Part shown: positions 50,179-60,055 of the stretch, piece by piece | Layout of the letters: each line of letters opens with the position of its first letter | Position numbering within the stretch: position 1 is the stretch's first letter | Assembly (NCBI RefSeq): GCF_940670765.1 | Contig: NZ_CALNVW010000011.1 | Span: 1 to 64,000 of the forward strand | From: Streptomyces sp. A 4/2 | GTDB taxonomy: Bacteria > Actinomycetota > Actinomycetes > Streptomycetales > Streptomycetaceae | DNA: 64,000 bases | Direction: 5' to 3' | The notes under the pieces: model-generated | Told to the model about the DNA's origin: nothing | The model's database searches: none | The model's input: only the letters and a program-made list of their open reading frames with translations | Position numbers and translations under genes: made by a program

Positions 50179-50393
50179 GCTGCGGGTCCGCTGCGGAGCC
50201 GCGGCGGTCTCTCCGGGATCTCTTCGGGATCCCGCTGGGACCTCGCCGGGGAACGAGTGTTGTTTCACACATCTTCACCTGATGTGGAACCGGCACTTCG
50301 GTACAGATGTTCTTAACAGGGTGCAGGGACGCAGCACGCTCGCGACCTGCTCGGGGATTTTCGGGGTATTCGGCAACGATGGAGAAGCGTGTG

Positions 50394-51647
50394 ATGACGG
50401 AAAGTAGGCGGCGCAAGGGCCTGATGGCTGCGTCCGCACTGCTCGGCGGCGTACTGGTGCTGTCGGCCTGCAGTGGAGGCGACAGCAAGGCCGGTGCCGC
50501 GGACAGTTCGAAGAAGTCCTCGCAGAGCGCGGTCGACGAGGCCGCGGCGAAGGACACCTCCGACGCCCGAATAGCGATCACGCCCAAGAACGGCGCGAAC
50601 AACGCCGGTATCAACAAGGACGCGAAGGTCGCCGTCACCTCGGGCAAGCTGACCCAGGTCTCGATGACCACGGCGGGCGGCGCGGCCGTCAAGGGCACCA
50701 TCGCGGCCGACGGCCTGAGCTGGAAGCCGGACGCCCAGCTCGACCGCTCCACCACGTACAAGATCGCTGTCACGGCCGCCGACGCCAAGGGCCGTCAGGC
50801 ACACGAGAACTCGTCGTTCACCACGGTCTCGCCGACCAACAGCTTCATCGGCAACTTCACGCCCGAGGACGGTTCGACCGTCGGCGTGGGCATGCCGGTG
50901 TCGATCAACTTCGACAAGGCGATCACCAACAAGAAGGCTGTCGAGGACGCCGTCAAGGTGACGTCGAGCAGCGGCCAGGAAGTCGTCGGGCACTGGTTCA
51001 GCCCCACCCGGCTGGACCTCCGCCCGGACCAGTACTGGAAGGAAGGCTCGACCGTCACCATGAAGCTCGCCCTCGACGGTGTCGAGGGTGCCAGCGGAGT
51101 GACGGGTGTCCAGGACAAGACGGTCACCTTCAAGATCGGCCGCAACCAGGTCTCCGTCGTGGACGCCGCCGCGCACACGATGAAGGTCATGCAGGACGGC
51201 AAGACGATCAGGACCATCCCGATCTCGGCCGGCTCCCCGGACCACACCACGTACAACGGCCAGATGGTGATCTCCGAGAAGTACAAGCAGACCCGGATGG
51301 ACGGCTCGACCGTCGGCTTCACCAACGCGGACGGCAAGGGCGAGTACGACATCAAGGACGTCCCGCACGCCATGCGGCTGTCCAGCTCCGGCACCTTCAT
51401 CCACGGCAACTACTGGGGCGCCAAGTCCCTCTTCGGCAGCGCCAACACCAGCCACGGCTGTGTGGGGCTCTCCGACACCAAGGGTGCGAACGACCCCAAC
51501 ACCGCGGCCTCGTGGTTCTACAACCACTCGCTCATCGGTGACGTGGTCGTCGTGAAGAACTCCAACGACAAGACGATCCAGCCCGACAACGGCCTCAACG
51601 GCTGGAACCTGAACTGGTCGGCGTGGAAGGCCGGTTCGGCCGCCTGA
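50394..51647 (+). CDS. L,D-transpeptidase lipoprotein
   Basis: 417 residues from ATG 50394, chosen because GGAGAA lies 7 bases upstream. The lipobox is LSACSGG near residue 24. Two Ig-like domains (ITPKNGANNAGINKDAKVAV, TPEDGSTVGVGMPVSINF) precede the YkuD domain with FIHGNYWGA and the active site SHGCVGLSD. It forms 3-3 crosslinks between peptidoglycan stems on the outer face of the membrane. A paralogue lies at 57523. The C-terminal GLNGWNLNWSAWKAGS cap is found in both. Confidence 0.93.
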   Translation: MTESRRRKGLMAASALLGGVLVLSACSGGDSKAGAADSSKKSSQSAVDEAAAKDTSDARIAITPKNGANNAGINKDAKVAVTSGKLTQVSMTTAGGAAVKGTIAADGLSWKPDAQLDRSTTYKIAVTAADAKGRQAHENSSFTTVSPTNSFIGNFTPEDGSTVGVGMPVSINFDKAITNKKAVEDAVKVTSSSGQEVVGHWFSPTRLDLRPDQYWKEGSTVTMKLALDGVEGASGVTGVQDKTVTFKIGRNQVSVVDAAAHTMKVMQDGKTIRTIPISAGSPDHTTYNGQMVISEKYKQTRMDGSTVGFTNADGKGEYDIKDVPHAMRLSSSGTFIHGNYWGAKSLFGSANTSHGCVGLSDTKGANDPNTAASWFYNHSLIGDVVVVKNSNDKTIQPDNGLNGWNLNWSAWKAGSAA

Positions 51648-51821
51648 CCGAAGGCCGGGTCCGGCCGCCTGACCAAGGCCGGACCCACCCCGCCCCCGTA
51701 CGACGGCGGCCCGTCCCCCTCTGTGGACGGGCCGCTGTCGGCGTTCCCGGGCCCGGTTCTTCTCATCGGTCTCTCACCCGGGCCTTATCCAGCCATCACC
51801 GGCGGCTCGTACTTTCACGCC

Positions 51822-53309
51822 ATGTTCTTCACCTACCTCCGGCGCGAGCTGCGCCGACGCAGAAAGGCGGCGCTCGTCGTCGCCTCGGGGCTGGCCCTCG
51901 GTATTGCGCTGGTCATCGTCGTCAGCTCGGTCTCCTCAGGGATGGGCCAGGCACAGGACAAGGTCCTTCAGTCGCTGTACGGCCTCGGTACGGACATGAC
52001 CGTCACCAAGGCCGAGGCGCCCGCCGGAACCACCGGGAGCAACGCCCGGCCCAAGTTCGAGTTCGGCGCCAAGGGCAACAGCGACGACACGAAGCAGAGC
52101 AGCGACCGGGTGATGGTGCAGGGCTTCCAGACCCTGGCCTCGTCGACCGTCGACAAGGTCGGTACGCAGAGCGGCGTCTCGGGCGCCGTCGGCGGGCTGA
52201 GCCTGAACGTGCTGAAGGTCAACGGGCAGTTCAAGCGCGGCGAGTACAAGCAGCAGCCCGGCGGCGACACCGGCGAGGGCGGTCGGCGCGGCGGCTCCAC
52301 CGGCGCCCCGCGCGGTGAGGTCCAGGGCGGCGGAGCCAACTTCGACGTCGACTCCTACACCGTGTTCGGCACCGACGTCGCCCACCTCGGCCTCGGCCCG
52401 CTGACCTCCTCGAAGATCACCTCGGGGCGTACGTTCACCAGCTCGGAGACCGACGCCGAGGTCGCCGTCGCCGACTCCTCGTACGCCGACAAGAAGAAGC
52501 TCAAGGTCGGCAGCACCGTCACGATCTCCTCGGTGAAGTACAAGATCGTGGGCATCGCGACCCCCGACAGCGGTGACGCCGCCGCCAATCTGTACCTCCC
52601 GCTGAAGCAGGCCCAGACGCTGGCCGACGCCAAGGACAAGGTCACCACGGTCTACGTCAAGGCCGCCGACTCGAAGAAGATCTCCGGCGTCAAGTCGACG
52701 ATCCAGAAGAACGTTCCGGGCACCACGGTCACCACGTCCGCCGATCTCGCGGACACCGTCTCCGGTTCCCTCTCCACCGCCTCCAACCTCGCCACCAACG
52801 TCGGCAAGTGGCTGTCGATCGCGGTCCTCGTCGCCGCCTTCCTGGTGGCCGGGCTGCTCACCTCGTCGGCCGTCAGCCGCCGGGTACGGGAGTTCGGCAC
52901 GCTCAAGGCGCTCGGCTGGAAGAGCGGCCGGGTCACCCGCCAGGTGGTGGGTGAGGCGCTCGTCAACGGCCTGCTCGGCGGGGTCCTCGGCATCGCGCTC
53001 GGGCTGGCCGGCGCGTACCTGGTGACCGCCATCAGCCCGACCCTCAGCGCCTCGGTCGCCTCCTCCGGCGGCGGTATGCGCGGCGGCTTCGGCGGGGGCG
53101 GTGGCTTCGGCGGCGGTGGCGGCGGCTTCGGTGCCGGGCGGCAGGCCGCGTCGAAGGCCCTGGACATCTCGCTGACCGCGCCGGTCTCCCTCTCCACCAT
53201 CGGGGTGGCCGTGGCACTCGCCGTGGCGGGCGGCCTCATCGCGGGCGGCTTCGGCGGCTGGCGCGCCTCCCGGCTGCGCCCCGCGGACGCCCTGCGCCGC
53301 GTCGAGTAG
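51822..53309 (+). CDS. ABC transporter permease, MacB/FtsX type
   Basis: 495 residues from ATG 51822. An N-terminal membrane helix (LVVASGLALGIALVIVVSSV) is followed by a ~300-residue extracytoplasmic MacB-like domain and three further helices with the FtsX domain (VLVAAFLVAGLLTSSAVSRR, ALGWKSGRVTRQVVGEAL). A Gly-rich loop (GGGFGGGGGGFGAG) sits before the last helix. It forms an exporter or mechanotransmission complex with the ATPase downstream. TACTTT at 51810-51815 lies 6 bases before the ATG, consistent with leaderless mRNA. Confidence 0.9.
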   Translation: MFFTYLRRELRRRRKAALVVASGLALGIALVIVVSSVSSGMGQAQDKVLQSLYGLGTDMTVTKAEAPAGTTGSNARPKFEFGAKGNSDDTKQSSDRVMVQGFQTLASSTVDKVGTQSGVSGAVGGLSLNVLKVNGQFKRGEYKQQPGGDTGEGGRRGGSTGAPRGEVQGGGANFDVDSYTVFGTDVAHLGLGPLTSSKITSGRTFTSSETDAEVAVADSSYADKKKLKVGSTVTISSVKYKIVGIATPDSGDAAANLYLPLKQAQTLADAKDKVTTVYVKAADSKKISGVKSTIQKNVPGTTVTTSADLADTVSGSLSTASNLATNVGKWLSIAVLVAAFLVAGLLTSSAVSRRVREFGTLKALGWKSGRVTRQVVGEALVNGLLGGVLGIALGLAGAYLVTAISPTLSASVASSGGGMRGGFGGGGGFGGGGGGFGAGRQAASKALDISLTAPVSLSTIGVAVALAVAGGLIAGGFGGWRASRLRPADALRRVE

Positions 53310-53365
53310 CCACCCACCCCCCGTCCGTACAGCAGGAGTTGAGAGCAGGAGTTGAGAACCGTCCC

Positions 53366-54058
53366 ATGTATGAACTCAGCGGAGTCACCAAGCGCTACCA
53401 GCGCGGCAAGAAGACCGTCGACGCGCTCGCCGGAGTCGATCTGACCATCGAGGACGGCGGCCGTCTGGTCATCCAGGGCCCCACCGGCGGCGGGAAATCC
53501 ACCCTCCTCCAGATGCTCGGCGGCCTGGACCGGCCGACCGCGGGCAGCGTCGTACTCGACGGGGTGGACCTCGGGACGCTCAGCGAGTCCAGGCTCACCA
53601 AGGTGCGCGCCGAGAACATCGGCTTCGTCTTCCAGTCCTTCAACCTGATCCCGACCCTCACCGCGCAGGAGAACGTCGAGACCGCGCTCGTCCCGCTCTC
53701 CGTCAAGGGCCCCGAGCGGCGCCGGAGGGCCGCCGAGGCGCTGGAGTCCGTGGGGCTGACGGAGCGCTTCGGGCACCTCCCCTCCGAGATGTCCGGCGGC
53801 CAGCAGCAGCGTGTCGCCATCGCCCGCGCCCTGGTCAAGAACCCCAAGGTGCTGCTCGCCGACGAGCCCACCGGCAACCTCGACGAGGGGATGCGCGACG
53901 AGATCATGGAGGTGCTGGAAGGGCTGTGGAAGGACCACGGGCTGACCTTCGTCATGGTCACCCACGACACCGCCCTCGCCCGCCGCGCCCCGCGCGTCGC
54001 CACCATCCGCAAGGGCAAGGTGACGATCACGGAGAACGCGGCGGCGGGCCGGTCGTAG
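53366..54058 (+). CDS. ABC transporter ATP-binding protein, MacB/LolD type
   Basis: 230 residues from ATG 53366. Walker A is GPTGGGKST, the Q-loop FVFQSFN, signature MSGGQQQRVAIARAL, Walker B VLLADEPTGNLD and the His switch VTHDTALA. It follows its permease by 56 bases. Substrates of such systems in actinobacteria include peptides, lipids or cell-wall factors; none is evident here. The adjacent L,D-transpeptidase gene makes a cell envelope role likely. Confidence 0.93.
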   Translation: MYELSGVTKRYQRGKKTVDALAGVDLTIEDGGRLVIQGPTGGGKSTLLQMLGGLDRPTAGSVVLDGVDLGTLSESRLTKVRAENIGFVFQSFNLIPTLTAQENVETALVPLSVKGPERRRRAAEALESVGLTERFGHLPSEMSGGQQQRVAIARALVKNPKVLLADEPTGNLDEGMRDEIMEVLEGLWKDHGLTFVMVTHDTALARRAPRVATIRKGKVTITENAAAGRS

Positions 54059-54243
54059 CGGTCACCCGGTGACGGCGGGGTCCGTCTGCCGCGTGCCGGG
54101 GCCCCGGGCCGCGAGCAGCCGCAGGATCCCCGCCGACTCCGGGCCCGGTTCGGCACGGAGGGTGAGCGGACCCTGGTCGTGGTCGGCGGGGAGCGTCAGG
54201 CAGGCTGGACGGACCACCCCGATTCTGAGGAGAACGTTTCCGG

Positions 54244-55290
54244 ATGACTTTCACCACCGTCGCCGCGTACGCAGCCCCCGCTCCGAAGGCCCCGCTGGAG
54301 CGCACCACCGTGCCGCGCCGTCCGGTCGGAGAACACGACGTACTGATCGACATCAAGTTCGCCGGTATCTGCCACTCCGACATCCACCAGGTCCGTGAGG
54401 GCTGGGGCAAGGGACTGTTCCCGATGGTCCCCGGCCACGAGATAGCCGGAATCGTCGCCGAGGTCGGTCCGGGCGTCACCAAGTTCGCCGTCGGTGACCG
54501 GGTCGGCGTCGGCTGCATGGTCGACTCCTGCCGCGAGTGCGACAACTGCCTGGCGGGCCTGGAGCAGTACTGCGCGAAGGGCAACACCGGCACGTACAAC
54601 GCCGTCGACAAGCAGGGCGAGCGCACCTACGGCGGGTACTCCACCCACATCGTCGTCGACGAGAACTACACCCTGCGCATCCCCGAGGGCATCGCGCTCG
54701 ACGTGGCCGCGCCGCTGCTCTGCGCGGGCATCACCACGTACTCGCCGCTCGCCCACTGGAACGCGGGCCCCGGCAAGAAGGTCGCCATCGTCGGCCTGGG
54801 CGGCCTCGGACACATGGGCGTCAAGATCGCGCACGCGATGGGCGCCGAGGTGACCGTACTGAGCCAGTCGCTGCGCAAGCAGGAGGACGGGCTGAAGCTG
54901 GGCGCCGACCACTACTACGCGACCAGCGACCCCAAGACCTTCGAGGAGCTCAAGGGCTCCCTGGACCTGATCGTCTCCACGGTCTCCGCTCCGCTCCCGC
55001 TCGACTCGTACCTGAGCCTGCTGAAGACGGACGGTGCGATGGTCAACGTGGGCGCCCCCGAGGAGCCCGTCTCGCTCAACCTCTTCTCCGTCATCGGCGG
55101 ACGCAAGACCCTCGCCGGGTCCGGGATCGGTGGTATCCGCGAGACCCAGGAGATGCTGGACTTCTGCGCGGAGCACGGCTTCGGCGCGGAGATCGAGGTG
55201 ATCGCCGCGGACGGGATCAACGAGGCGTACGAGCGGGTGCTGGCCAGCGATGTCAGGTACCGCTTCGTGATCGACACCGCGACGATCTGA
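54244..55290 (+). CDS. Zinc-dependent alcohol dehydrogenase (YahK/CAD type)
   Basis: 348 residues from ATG 54244; GAGGAG lies about 12 bases upstream, a long spacing. It is a MDR-family enzyme: catalytic zinc ligands in ICHSDIH and GHEIAG, the structural zinc four-cysteine lobe [15 protein letters not shown], and the dinucleotide motif [11 protein letters not shown]. YahK-type enzymes reduce aldehydes with NADPH. The gene is monocistronic; the 180-base upstream stretch has a possible remnant on the minus strand. Confidence 0.92.
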   Translation: MTFTTVAAYAAPAPKAPLERTTVPRRPVGEHDVLIDIKFAGICHSDIHQVREGWGKGLFPMVPGHEIAGIVAEVGPGVTKFAVGDRVGVGCMVDSCRECDNCLAGLEQYCAKGNTGTYNAVDKQGERTYGGYSTHIVVDENYTLRIPEGIALDVAAPLLCAGITTYSPLAHWNAGPGKKVAIVGLGGLGHMGVKIAHAMGAEVTVLSQSLRKQEDGLKLGADHYYATSDPKTFEELKGSLDLIVSTVSAPLPLDSYLSLLKTDGAMVNVGAPEEPVSLNLFSVIGGRKTLAGSGIGGIRETQEMLDFCAEHGFGAEIEVIAADGINEAYERVLASDVRYRFVIDTATI

Positions 55291-55403
55291 CCGCCGGCGA
55301 TTACTCCTGAGGTAATCGACACGCACGCGCTGTCACGGCAGGCTCTGGCTCACAGCGGTTCGCTCCCGCGAACCGCTGGGCCCGAGCCTGTTGAGGAGGC
55401 CCC

Positions 55404-55763
55404 ATGACCGCGTACGCCGTGGCTCATCTGCGTCCTGCCGACCACTTCGCGGAAGACGTCTTCGTCTACCTGGAGAACATCCAGTCGACGCTGGACCCCT
55501 TCGGTGGCCACTTCCTGGTGCACGGCGCCCAGTTGGAGGTGCGCGAGGGGAAGTGGCCCGGGACGCTGGTCGTCATCGGTTTCCCCGGGATCGAGGAAGC
55601 CCGCGCCTGGTACGACTCCCCGGCCTACCAGGAGCTGCTGCCGCTGCGCACCGGCCACGTGGACGGGGACGCCGTGCTGGTCGAGGGCGTGGCGCCCGGA
55701 TTCGACGCGGCGGCGAGCGCGGCCCACTACCGGGACGTCGCGCAGCGCATGAACACGGCCTGA
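55404..55763 (+). CDS. DUF1330 family protein
   Basis: 119 residues from ATG 55404 with GAGGAGG 5 bases upstream. The family pattern is AYAVAHLRP, FVYLENIQSTLDPFGGHFLV, and TLVVIGFPGIEEARAWYDSP with YQELLPLRTGH. Dimeric alpha/beta barrel proteins of this type have no established function. The decayed copy at 23717 belongs to the same family. Confidence 0.85.
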   Translation: MTAYAVAHLRPADHFAEDVFVYLENIQSTLDPFGGHFLVHGAQLEVREGKWPGTLVVIGFPGIEEARAWYDSPAYQELLPLRTGHVDGDAVLVEGVAPGFDAAASAAHYRDVAQRMNTA

Positions 55764-55790
55764 ACCCGCTTTCCGGGCCCGGCCGCCCGC

Positions 55791-57368
55791 TCAGTCCGCG
55801 AGTGCGCCGTACCCGGAGCCGAGCCGGTACTCGCCGGGGCCCGGTACGGTCAGCCGCGTCCACTCCCCGTGCTCACGCACCGAGGCGCCGCCGCTCGACC
55901 GCAGCCAGGGCGAGTACGCGATCCGTACGGTGACCGATCCCGCCCGGGGCATCCGCACCACCAGTTCCGCGTCGTCACCCCGGACGACCTTGCCGGGCGC
56001 CTCCACCAGCGGAGTCGCGCCGTCCACCCGGTAGATCCGCCAGTGGGCGTCCCGCCAGACGGGCTTCAGCCAGTGCGGCTCCGACCGTACGAGGGCGGCC
56101 TCGCCCTCCGCCGGGCCGTCGGGGCGCCCGTCGTGCAGGACGACGTACCCGACGGCGAACCGGTCCAGCCACGCCCGGTAGGTGGTGGCGTCGAGCGTCC
56201 CGTCGTAGAAGAGCCGCCCGCGCTCGACGTCGAGCTGCCGGTTCCAGCCGCGGGCCGTGTTCACGTACGGGGCCAGCACCGCCGCCTCGCGGTGGTTGCG
56301 CGCGGGCACCACCTCGACCCGGGTGCGGTCGGCGTGCAGCCGCTGGAGCTCCCGGACGACTCCGCCCGTGTCGGCGGCCCACGCGGGGACCGCGTCGGAG
56401 ACCCGCAGGTCGTCCAGGGTCTTGTCGACGAGCCAGTAGCAGTTGAGACCGAGCGCGGCGACCAGCACGAGACGCCGTAAGGCGCGGTGTTCGGCGAGTA
56501 CCGCGACCAGCAGGACCACGGGTCCCACCAGCCCGACGAGCCGCTCGACGTTCGTGCCGATGGGAGAGGGGATGAGATAGGTGAGGACCACCCCGACGCC
56601 GTACACCAACGCGGCGTACCGGGTCAGACGGCACCGCGCGGCGGCCACCAGCGCGGCGCAGGCGGCCAGCGGCATCCACAACTTGCCCACGGCCATGGGC
56701 TGTTCGCCCTGGAACGGGAAGAGCAGGGTCGTCGCCCCGACCACCAGGAACGGCGGCAGCGCCAGCCGCAGCCCCTTCCGCCACTGCCGGTCCAGCAGAT
56801 GGGCGCCCGCGACCACCACCAGGAACAGCCCCGCGACCGGGCTGGCCATCGTCGCGAGCGCGGCGCACACCGGCGCACGGACCGGACGCTCCAGCCACAG
56901 CACGGCGAGCAGCCCGACGGCCACGCCCACCGCGAAGGTCGTACGCCCGGACGCGACGTTGCACCAGAGGGCGAGCGCGCCGAGCACCGCGGGCGCGAGT
57001 GACCACCGCACCCCGGTGCGCGCGACGAGACACGACAGCACCCAGGTCCCGCCGAGCCCGGCCAGCACGGACACCGTCCGGGTGCCGAACCAGGCCATGA
57101 GGTACGGCGTCAGCAGGCTGTAGTTGGCGGTGTGCGCCCCGCCGTACCAGAACAGGTTGTACGCCGAACCAGGATGCCGGGAGGCGAACCCGGCCCAGGC
57201 GAGCTGGGCGGCCAGATCCCCGCCGCCGGTGGCCAGTACGGCCGCCCACAGCACGTACAGCGGGAGGACGCAGCCGGTGGCCACGGCCGGTACGAACCAC
57301 CAGGCGGTGGTCGCCGCCGACCGTGCGGTTCCCTCGGCGCGCGGCCGGACGCTCTCACTGATCCCCAC
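55791..57368 (-). CDS. Polytopic membrane protein, glycosyltransferase-like
   Basis: 525 residues from GTG 57368. Ten to twelve hydrophobic helices in the first ~330 residues (VATGCVLPLYVLWAAVLATG is the first) are followed by a soluble C-terminal domain of about 190 residues. The first large loop contains acidic residues and WYGGAHTAN, reminiscent of GT-C glycosyltransferases or MFS-type integral proteins. The last 100 residues form beta-rich segments. Conserved across Streptomyces but uncharacterised. The enzymatic call is tentative. Confidence 0.7.
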   Translation of the reverse strand: MGISESVRPRAEGTARSAATTAWWFVPAVATGCVLPLYVLWAAVLATGGGDLAAQLAWAGFASRHPGSAYNLFWYGGAHTANYSLLTPYLMAWFGTRTVSVLAGLGGTWVLSCLVARTGVRWSLAPAVLGALALWCNVASGRTTFAVGVAVGLLAVLWLERPVRAPVCAALATMASPVAGLFLVVVAGAHLLDRQWRKGLRLALPPFLVVGATTLLFPFQGEQPMAVGKLWMPLAACAALVAAARCRLTRYAALVYGVGVVLTYLIPSPIGTNVERLVGLVGPVVLLVAVLAEHRALRRLVLVAALGLNCYWLVDKTLDDLRVSDAVPAWAADTGGVVRELQRLHADRTRVEVVPARNHREAAVLAPYVNTARGWNRQLDVERGRLFYDGTLDATTYRAWLDRFAVGYVVLHDGRPDGPAEGEAALVRSEPHWLKPVWRDAHWRIYRVDGATPLVEAPGKVVRGDDAELVVRMPRAGSVTVRIAYSPWLRSSGGASVREHGEWTRLTVPGPGEYRLGSGYGALAD

Positions 57369-57429
57369 GGGGAAACCCTAACGGCCTCCCCTTGCGCTCC
57401 CGTGCGACGTGCGACGGGTGACGTGCAAT

Positions 57430-57478
57430 GGGCGACGGGCGACGGGCGACGGGCGACGGGCGACGGGCGACGGGCGAA
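57430..57478. repeat. Seven heptanucleotide GGGCGAC units
   Basis: Six perfect GGGCGAC units and one GGGCGAA. A 7-bp period is not a multiple of three. The block lies between the two genes at 55791 and 57523, in the upstream region of the membrane protein gene. Confidence 0.9.
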
Positions 57479-57522
57479 CAGCCCGCGGCTGCCGCCCGTC
57501 GCATGGGAATCACCCGCGGGAG

Positions 57523-58827
57523 TCACTCCGCGGCTGCGGCGCTCCCCGCCGTCCAGGCCGACCAGCTCATGTTCCAGCCGTTCAGGCCGTTGTCCGGGGA
57601 GACCTTGCCGCCACCGGTCGAGTTCTTGACGATCACGACGTCGCCGACCAGCGAATTGCTGTAGAACCACCCGGCCGGGGTGGAGGTGTTCGTGCCGCCC
57701 TGGGCGTCGTGCATCCCGATGCAGCCGTGGCTGGTGGCCGCGGAGCCGAAAGTACCCGTCGACGCCCAGTAGTTGCCGTGGATGAACGTGCCCGAGTTGG
57801 TCAGCCGCTGGGCGTGCGGGACGTCGGGGATGTTGTACTCGTCGCCGAGCCCGACCGTCGTGCTGTCCATCTTGGTCTGCTGGAACTGCTCCGAGATCAC
57901 CATCGTGCCGTTGTAGGTGCCGTGGCCCGAGGAGCCGGTGGAGACCGGGATGGTCTTGGACGGGCTCCCGGCCCGTTCCACGGTCATCATCTGCTTCGCC
58001 GCGTCCACGGTGGAGATCTGCGAGCGGCCGACGGTGAAGGAGAAGGTCCGGTCCTGGACCCCGTACACACCGGGGGAGACCTCGACGCCGTCCAGGTTCA
58101 GGGCCACCCGCACCGTGGTACCGGGCTTCCAGTAGCTCTGCGGACGGAAGTCGATCCGCTGATCGCCGAACCAGTGCCCGACGGCCAGCTGGTCGTTGCT
58201 GGAGGTGATGGCGACGGCGGATTCGACGGCCTTCTTGTTCTTCACGGGCTTGTCGAGCTTGAAGGAGACCTCCATCCCGACCCCGACCGTGGTGTGGTCG
58301 TCCGGCGTGTAGAAGGCGATCACCGAGTCGGCCTGGGACACGGTGGTGAAGTGCGAGGTCTTGGTCTCGGTCTTGCCGCTCTTGTCCTTCGCCTGGGCGA
58401 CGAGGACGTACGGCGTCCCACGGGTCAGTTCGTGGCCGGCCTTCCAGGACGTCTGCGCGGCGGACATCTTGCCGGGCATGGCCTTGCCGCTGCTCTCGTT
58501 GGTCAGGGTGACCGAGGTCAGAGCACCTTCGGCCACGGCCGCCGTGACCGCGCCGACGCTGACTCCGACGTGCATGGCGCCGTCCTTCGGAGTGATGACG
58601 AGCTGCGCGCGGGGCGCGCTGCTGGGCAGCGCCGACTTCGTACTGCCCCCGCCGCCGCCCGCGCCGCCCGAACCGCCGGAACAGGCGGCGAGCGCCAGTA
58701 CTCCGGCAGTGACCAGGGCCAGCGGGGCGGCCAGACGGCTCCGGCGGTACCAGGCGCTCCGGGGGTTTCGCGAACTCGGTGAGCGCCGCGAGCCCCGAGG
58801 GCTCCGATGACGGCTGATGGATATCAA
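57523..58827 (-). CDS. L,D-transpeptidase lipoprotein, second copy
   Basis: 434 residues from TTG 58827, selected because GGAGG lies 8 bases upstream; GTG 58845 is an alternative. A basic N-terminus (RRSRLAAPLALV), a signal helix and the lipobox LAACSGG give a lipoprotein. Ig-like domains and the YkuD domain follow, with FIHGNYWAST and the active-site SHGCIGMHD. It shares the domain order and the GLNGWNMSWSAWTAGS cap with the copy at 50394. It crosslinks peptidoglycan. Confidence 0.92.
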   Translation of the reverse strand: MISISRHRSPRGSRRSPSSRNPRSAWYRRSRLAAPLALVTAGVLALAACSGGSGGAGGGGGSTKSALPSSAPRAQLVITPKDGAMHVGVSVGAVTAAVAEGALTSVTLTNESSGKAMPGKMSAAQTSWKAGHELTRGTPYVLVAQAKDKSGKTETKTSHFTTVSQADSVIAFYTPDDHTTVGVGMEVSFKLDKPVKNKKAVESAVAITSSNDQLAVGHWFGDQRIDFRPQSYWKPGTTVRVALNLDGVEVSPGVYGVQDRTFSFTVGRSQISTVDAAKQMMTVERAGSPSKTIPVSTGSSGHGTYNGTMVISEQFQQTKMDSTTVGLGDEYNIPDVPHAQRLTNSGTFIHGNYWASTGTFGSAATSHGCIGMHDAQGGTNTSTPAGWFYSNSLVGDVVIVKNSTGGGKVSPDNGLNGWNMSWSAWTAGSAAAAE

Positions 58828-58988
58828 GGCTTCCGCCTCCACTGCACGAGGAAGGGCCGGGTGGATTGCCCGACCTTGTGACGACAAGTCCTTTCTGCAG
58901 TGTGCAACAGCGAACCCGGACCGACACCTCCGGATCCGCTGTCCTCGTCCTCGTCAGATCTCTGCCGGACGCCCGTCCGTGAGGCCGT

Positions 58989-59366
<378 letters not shown>

Positions 59367-59400
59367 CTCCGGGCTTCCGTGATCCGGCCTCGTGCTCCGC

Positions 59401-59979
59401 TCAGCCGCGCAGCGCGCGCCGGGCGGAGTCCAGCGCCGTGGGCTGCGGCCGGTTGAACGGGAGCTTGCCGAGGACGGCGGCCATGCCGCAGGTGTTGCTG
59501 AGGCCCGAGTAGACCAGCCCCGACGCCACCCCGGCCGACAGCAGCCTGGCACGTGGTGAACGCACCCCGGTCACCAGCCCGAGCAGAACCAGCGCGCCCG
59601 CCGCGAAGCGGACCTGGCGGTCCATCGCCCAGACGGCACGTCCGCTGTGCGGCGCCGTGTCCAGCGGCAGCCCGGCCGCGCGCCACGCGTGGGTCCCGCC
59701 CGCCACACCGACGGCCGTCACACCGGCGGCGGCCAGCCGCGCGCAGGCGGTGGCCGACCGCTGTCCCGCCGCGCACACGACGATCAGGTCCCGCCCGGCA
59801 GCGGCCTCGCGCAGTTCCGGCAGGAGGGTTTCCAGGGCGTCCAGCGGAACGCTGATCGCGCCGGGCAGGTGACCGGCGGCGTACTCGGCCGGTGCGCGGA
59901 CATCGACGACGAGCGTGCCGGCGGCGTCGCGGGCGTTCAGCTCGGCGGGGGTGAGGGTCGGGGTGGTGCTCTCGGTCAT
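59401..59979 (-). CDS. Rhodanese-like protein with membrane domain
   Basis: 192 residues from ATG 59979, GGAG 6 bases upstream. The rhodanese domain (residues 10-105) has VVDVRAPAEYAAGHLPGA and the active-site loop VCAAGQRSA with the catalytic Cys. A C-terminal DUF2892-type part has two hydrophobic helices (FAAGALVLLGLVTG, LLSAGVASGLVYSG). It moves sulfane sulfur from persulfides or thiosulfate at the membrane. It lies between a CoA-disulfide reductase fusion and the CstR-like gene. Confidence 0.9.
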   Translation of the reverse strand: MTESTTPTLTPAELNARDAAGTLVVDVRAPAEYAAGHLPGAISVPLDALETLLPELREAAAGRDLIVVCAAGQRSATACARLAAAGVTAVGVAGGTHAWRAAGLPLDTAPHSGRAVWAMDRQVRFAAGALVLLGLVTGVRSPRARLLSAGVASGLVYSGLSNTCGMAAVLGKLPFNRPQPTALDSARRALRG

Positions 59980-60055
59980 GAGGGGCTCCGGGGGTGCGGG
60001 GTTACGGGGTTCGGGTTACGAGGGTTCGAGGGTTCGGGGGACCGGGGCCCGGTGT

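Noticed and set aside
50179..50393. Cyclic-di-AMP riboswitch before the L,D-transpeptidase gene
   Set aside because: I could not match conserved ydaO-type elements; the region holds only GC-rich imperfect repeats and a likely promoter.
54064..54243. Possible C-terminal gene remnant on the minus strand (reads DHDQGPLTLRAEPGPESAG)
   Set aside because: It has reasonable composition but no start, no family I can name and no partner; too weak to list as a feature.
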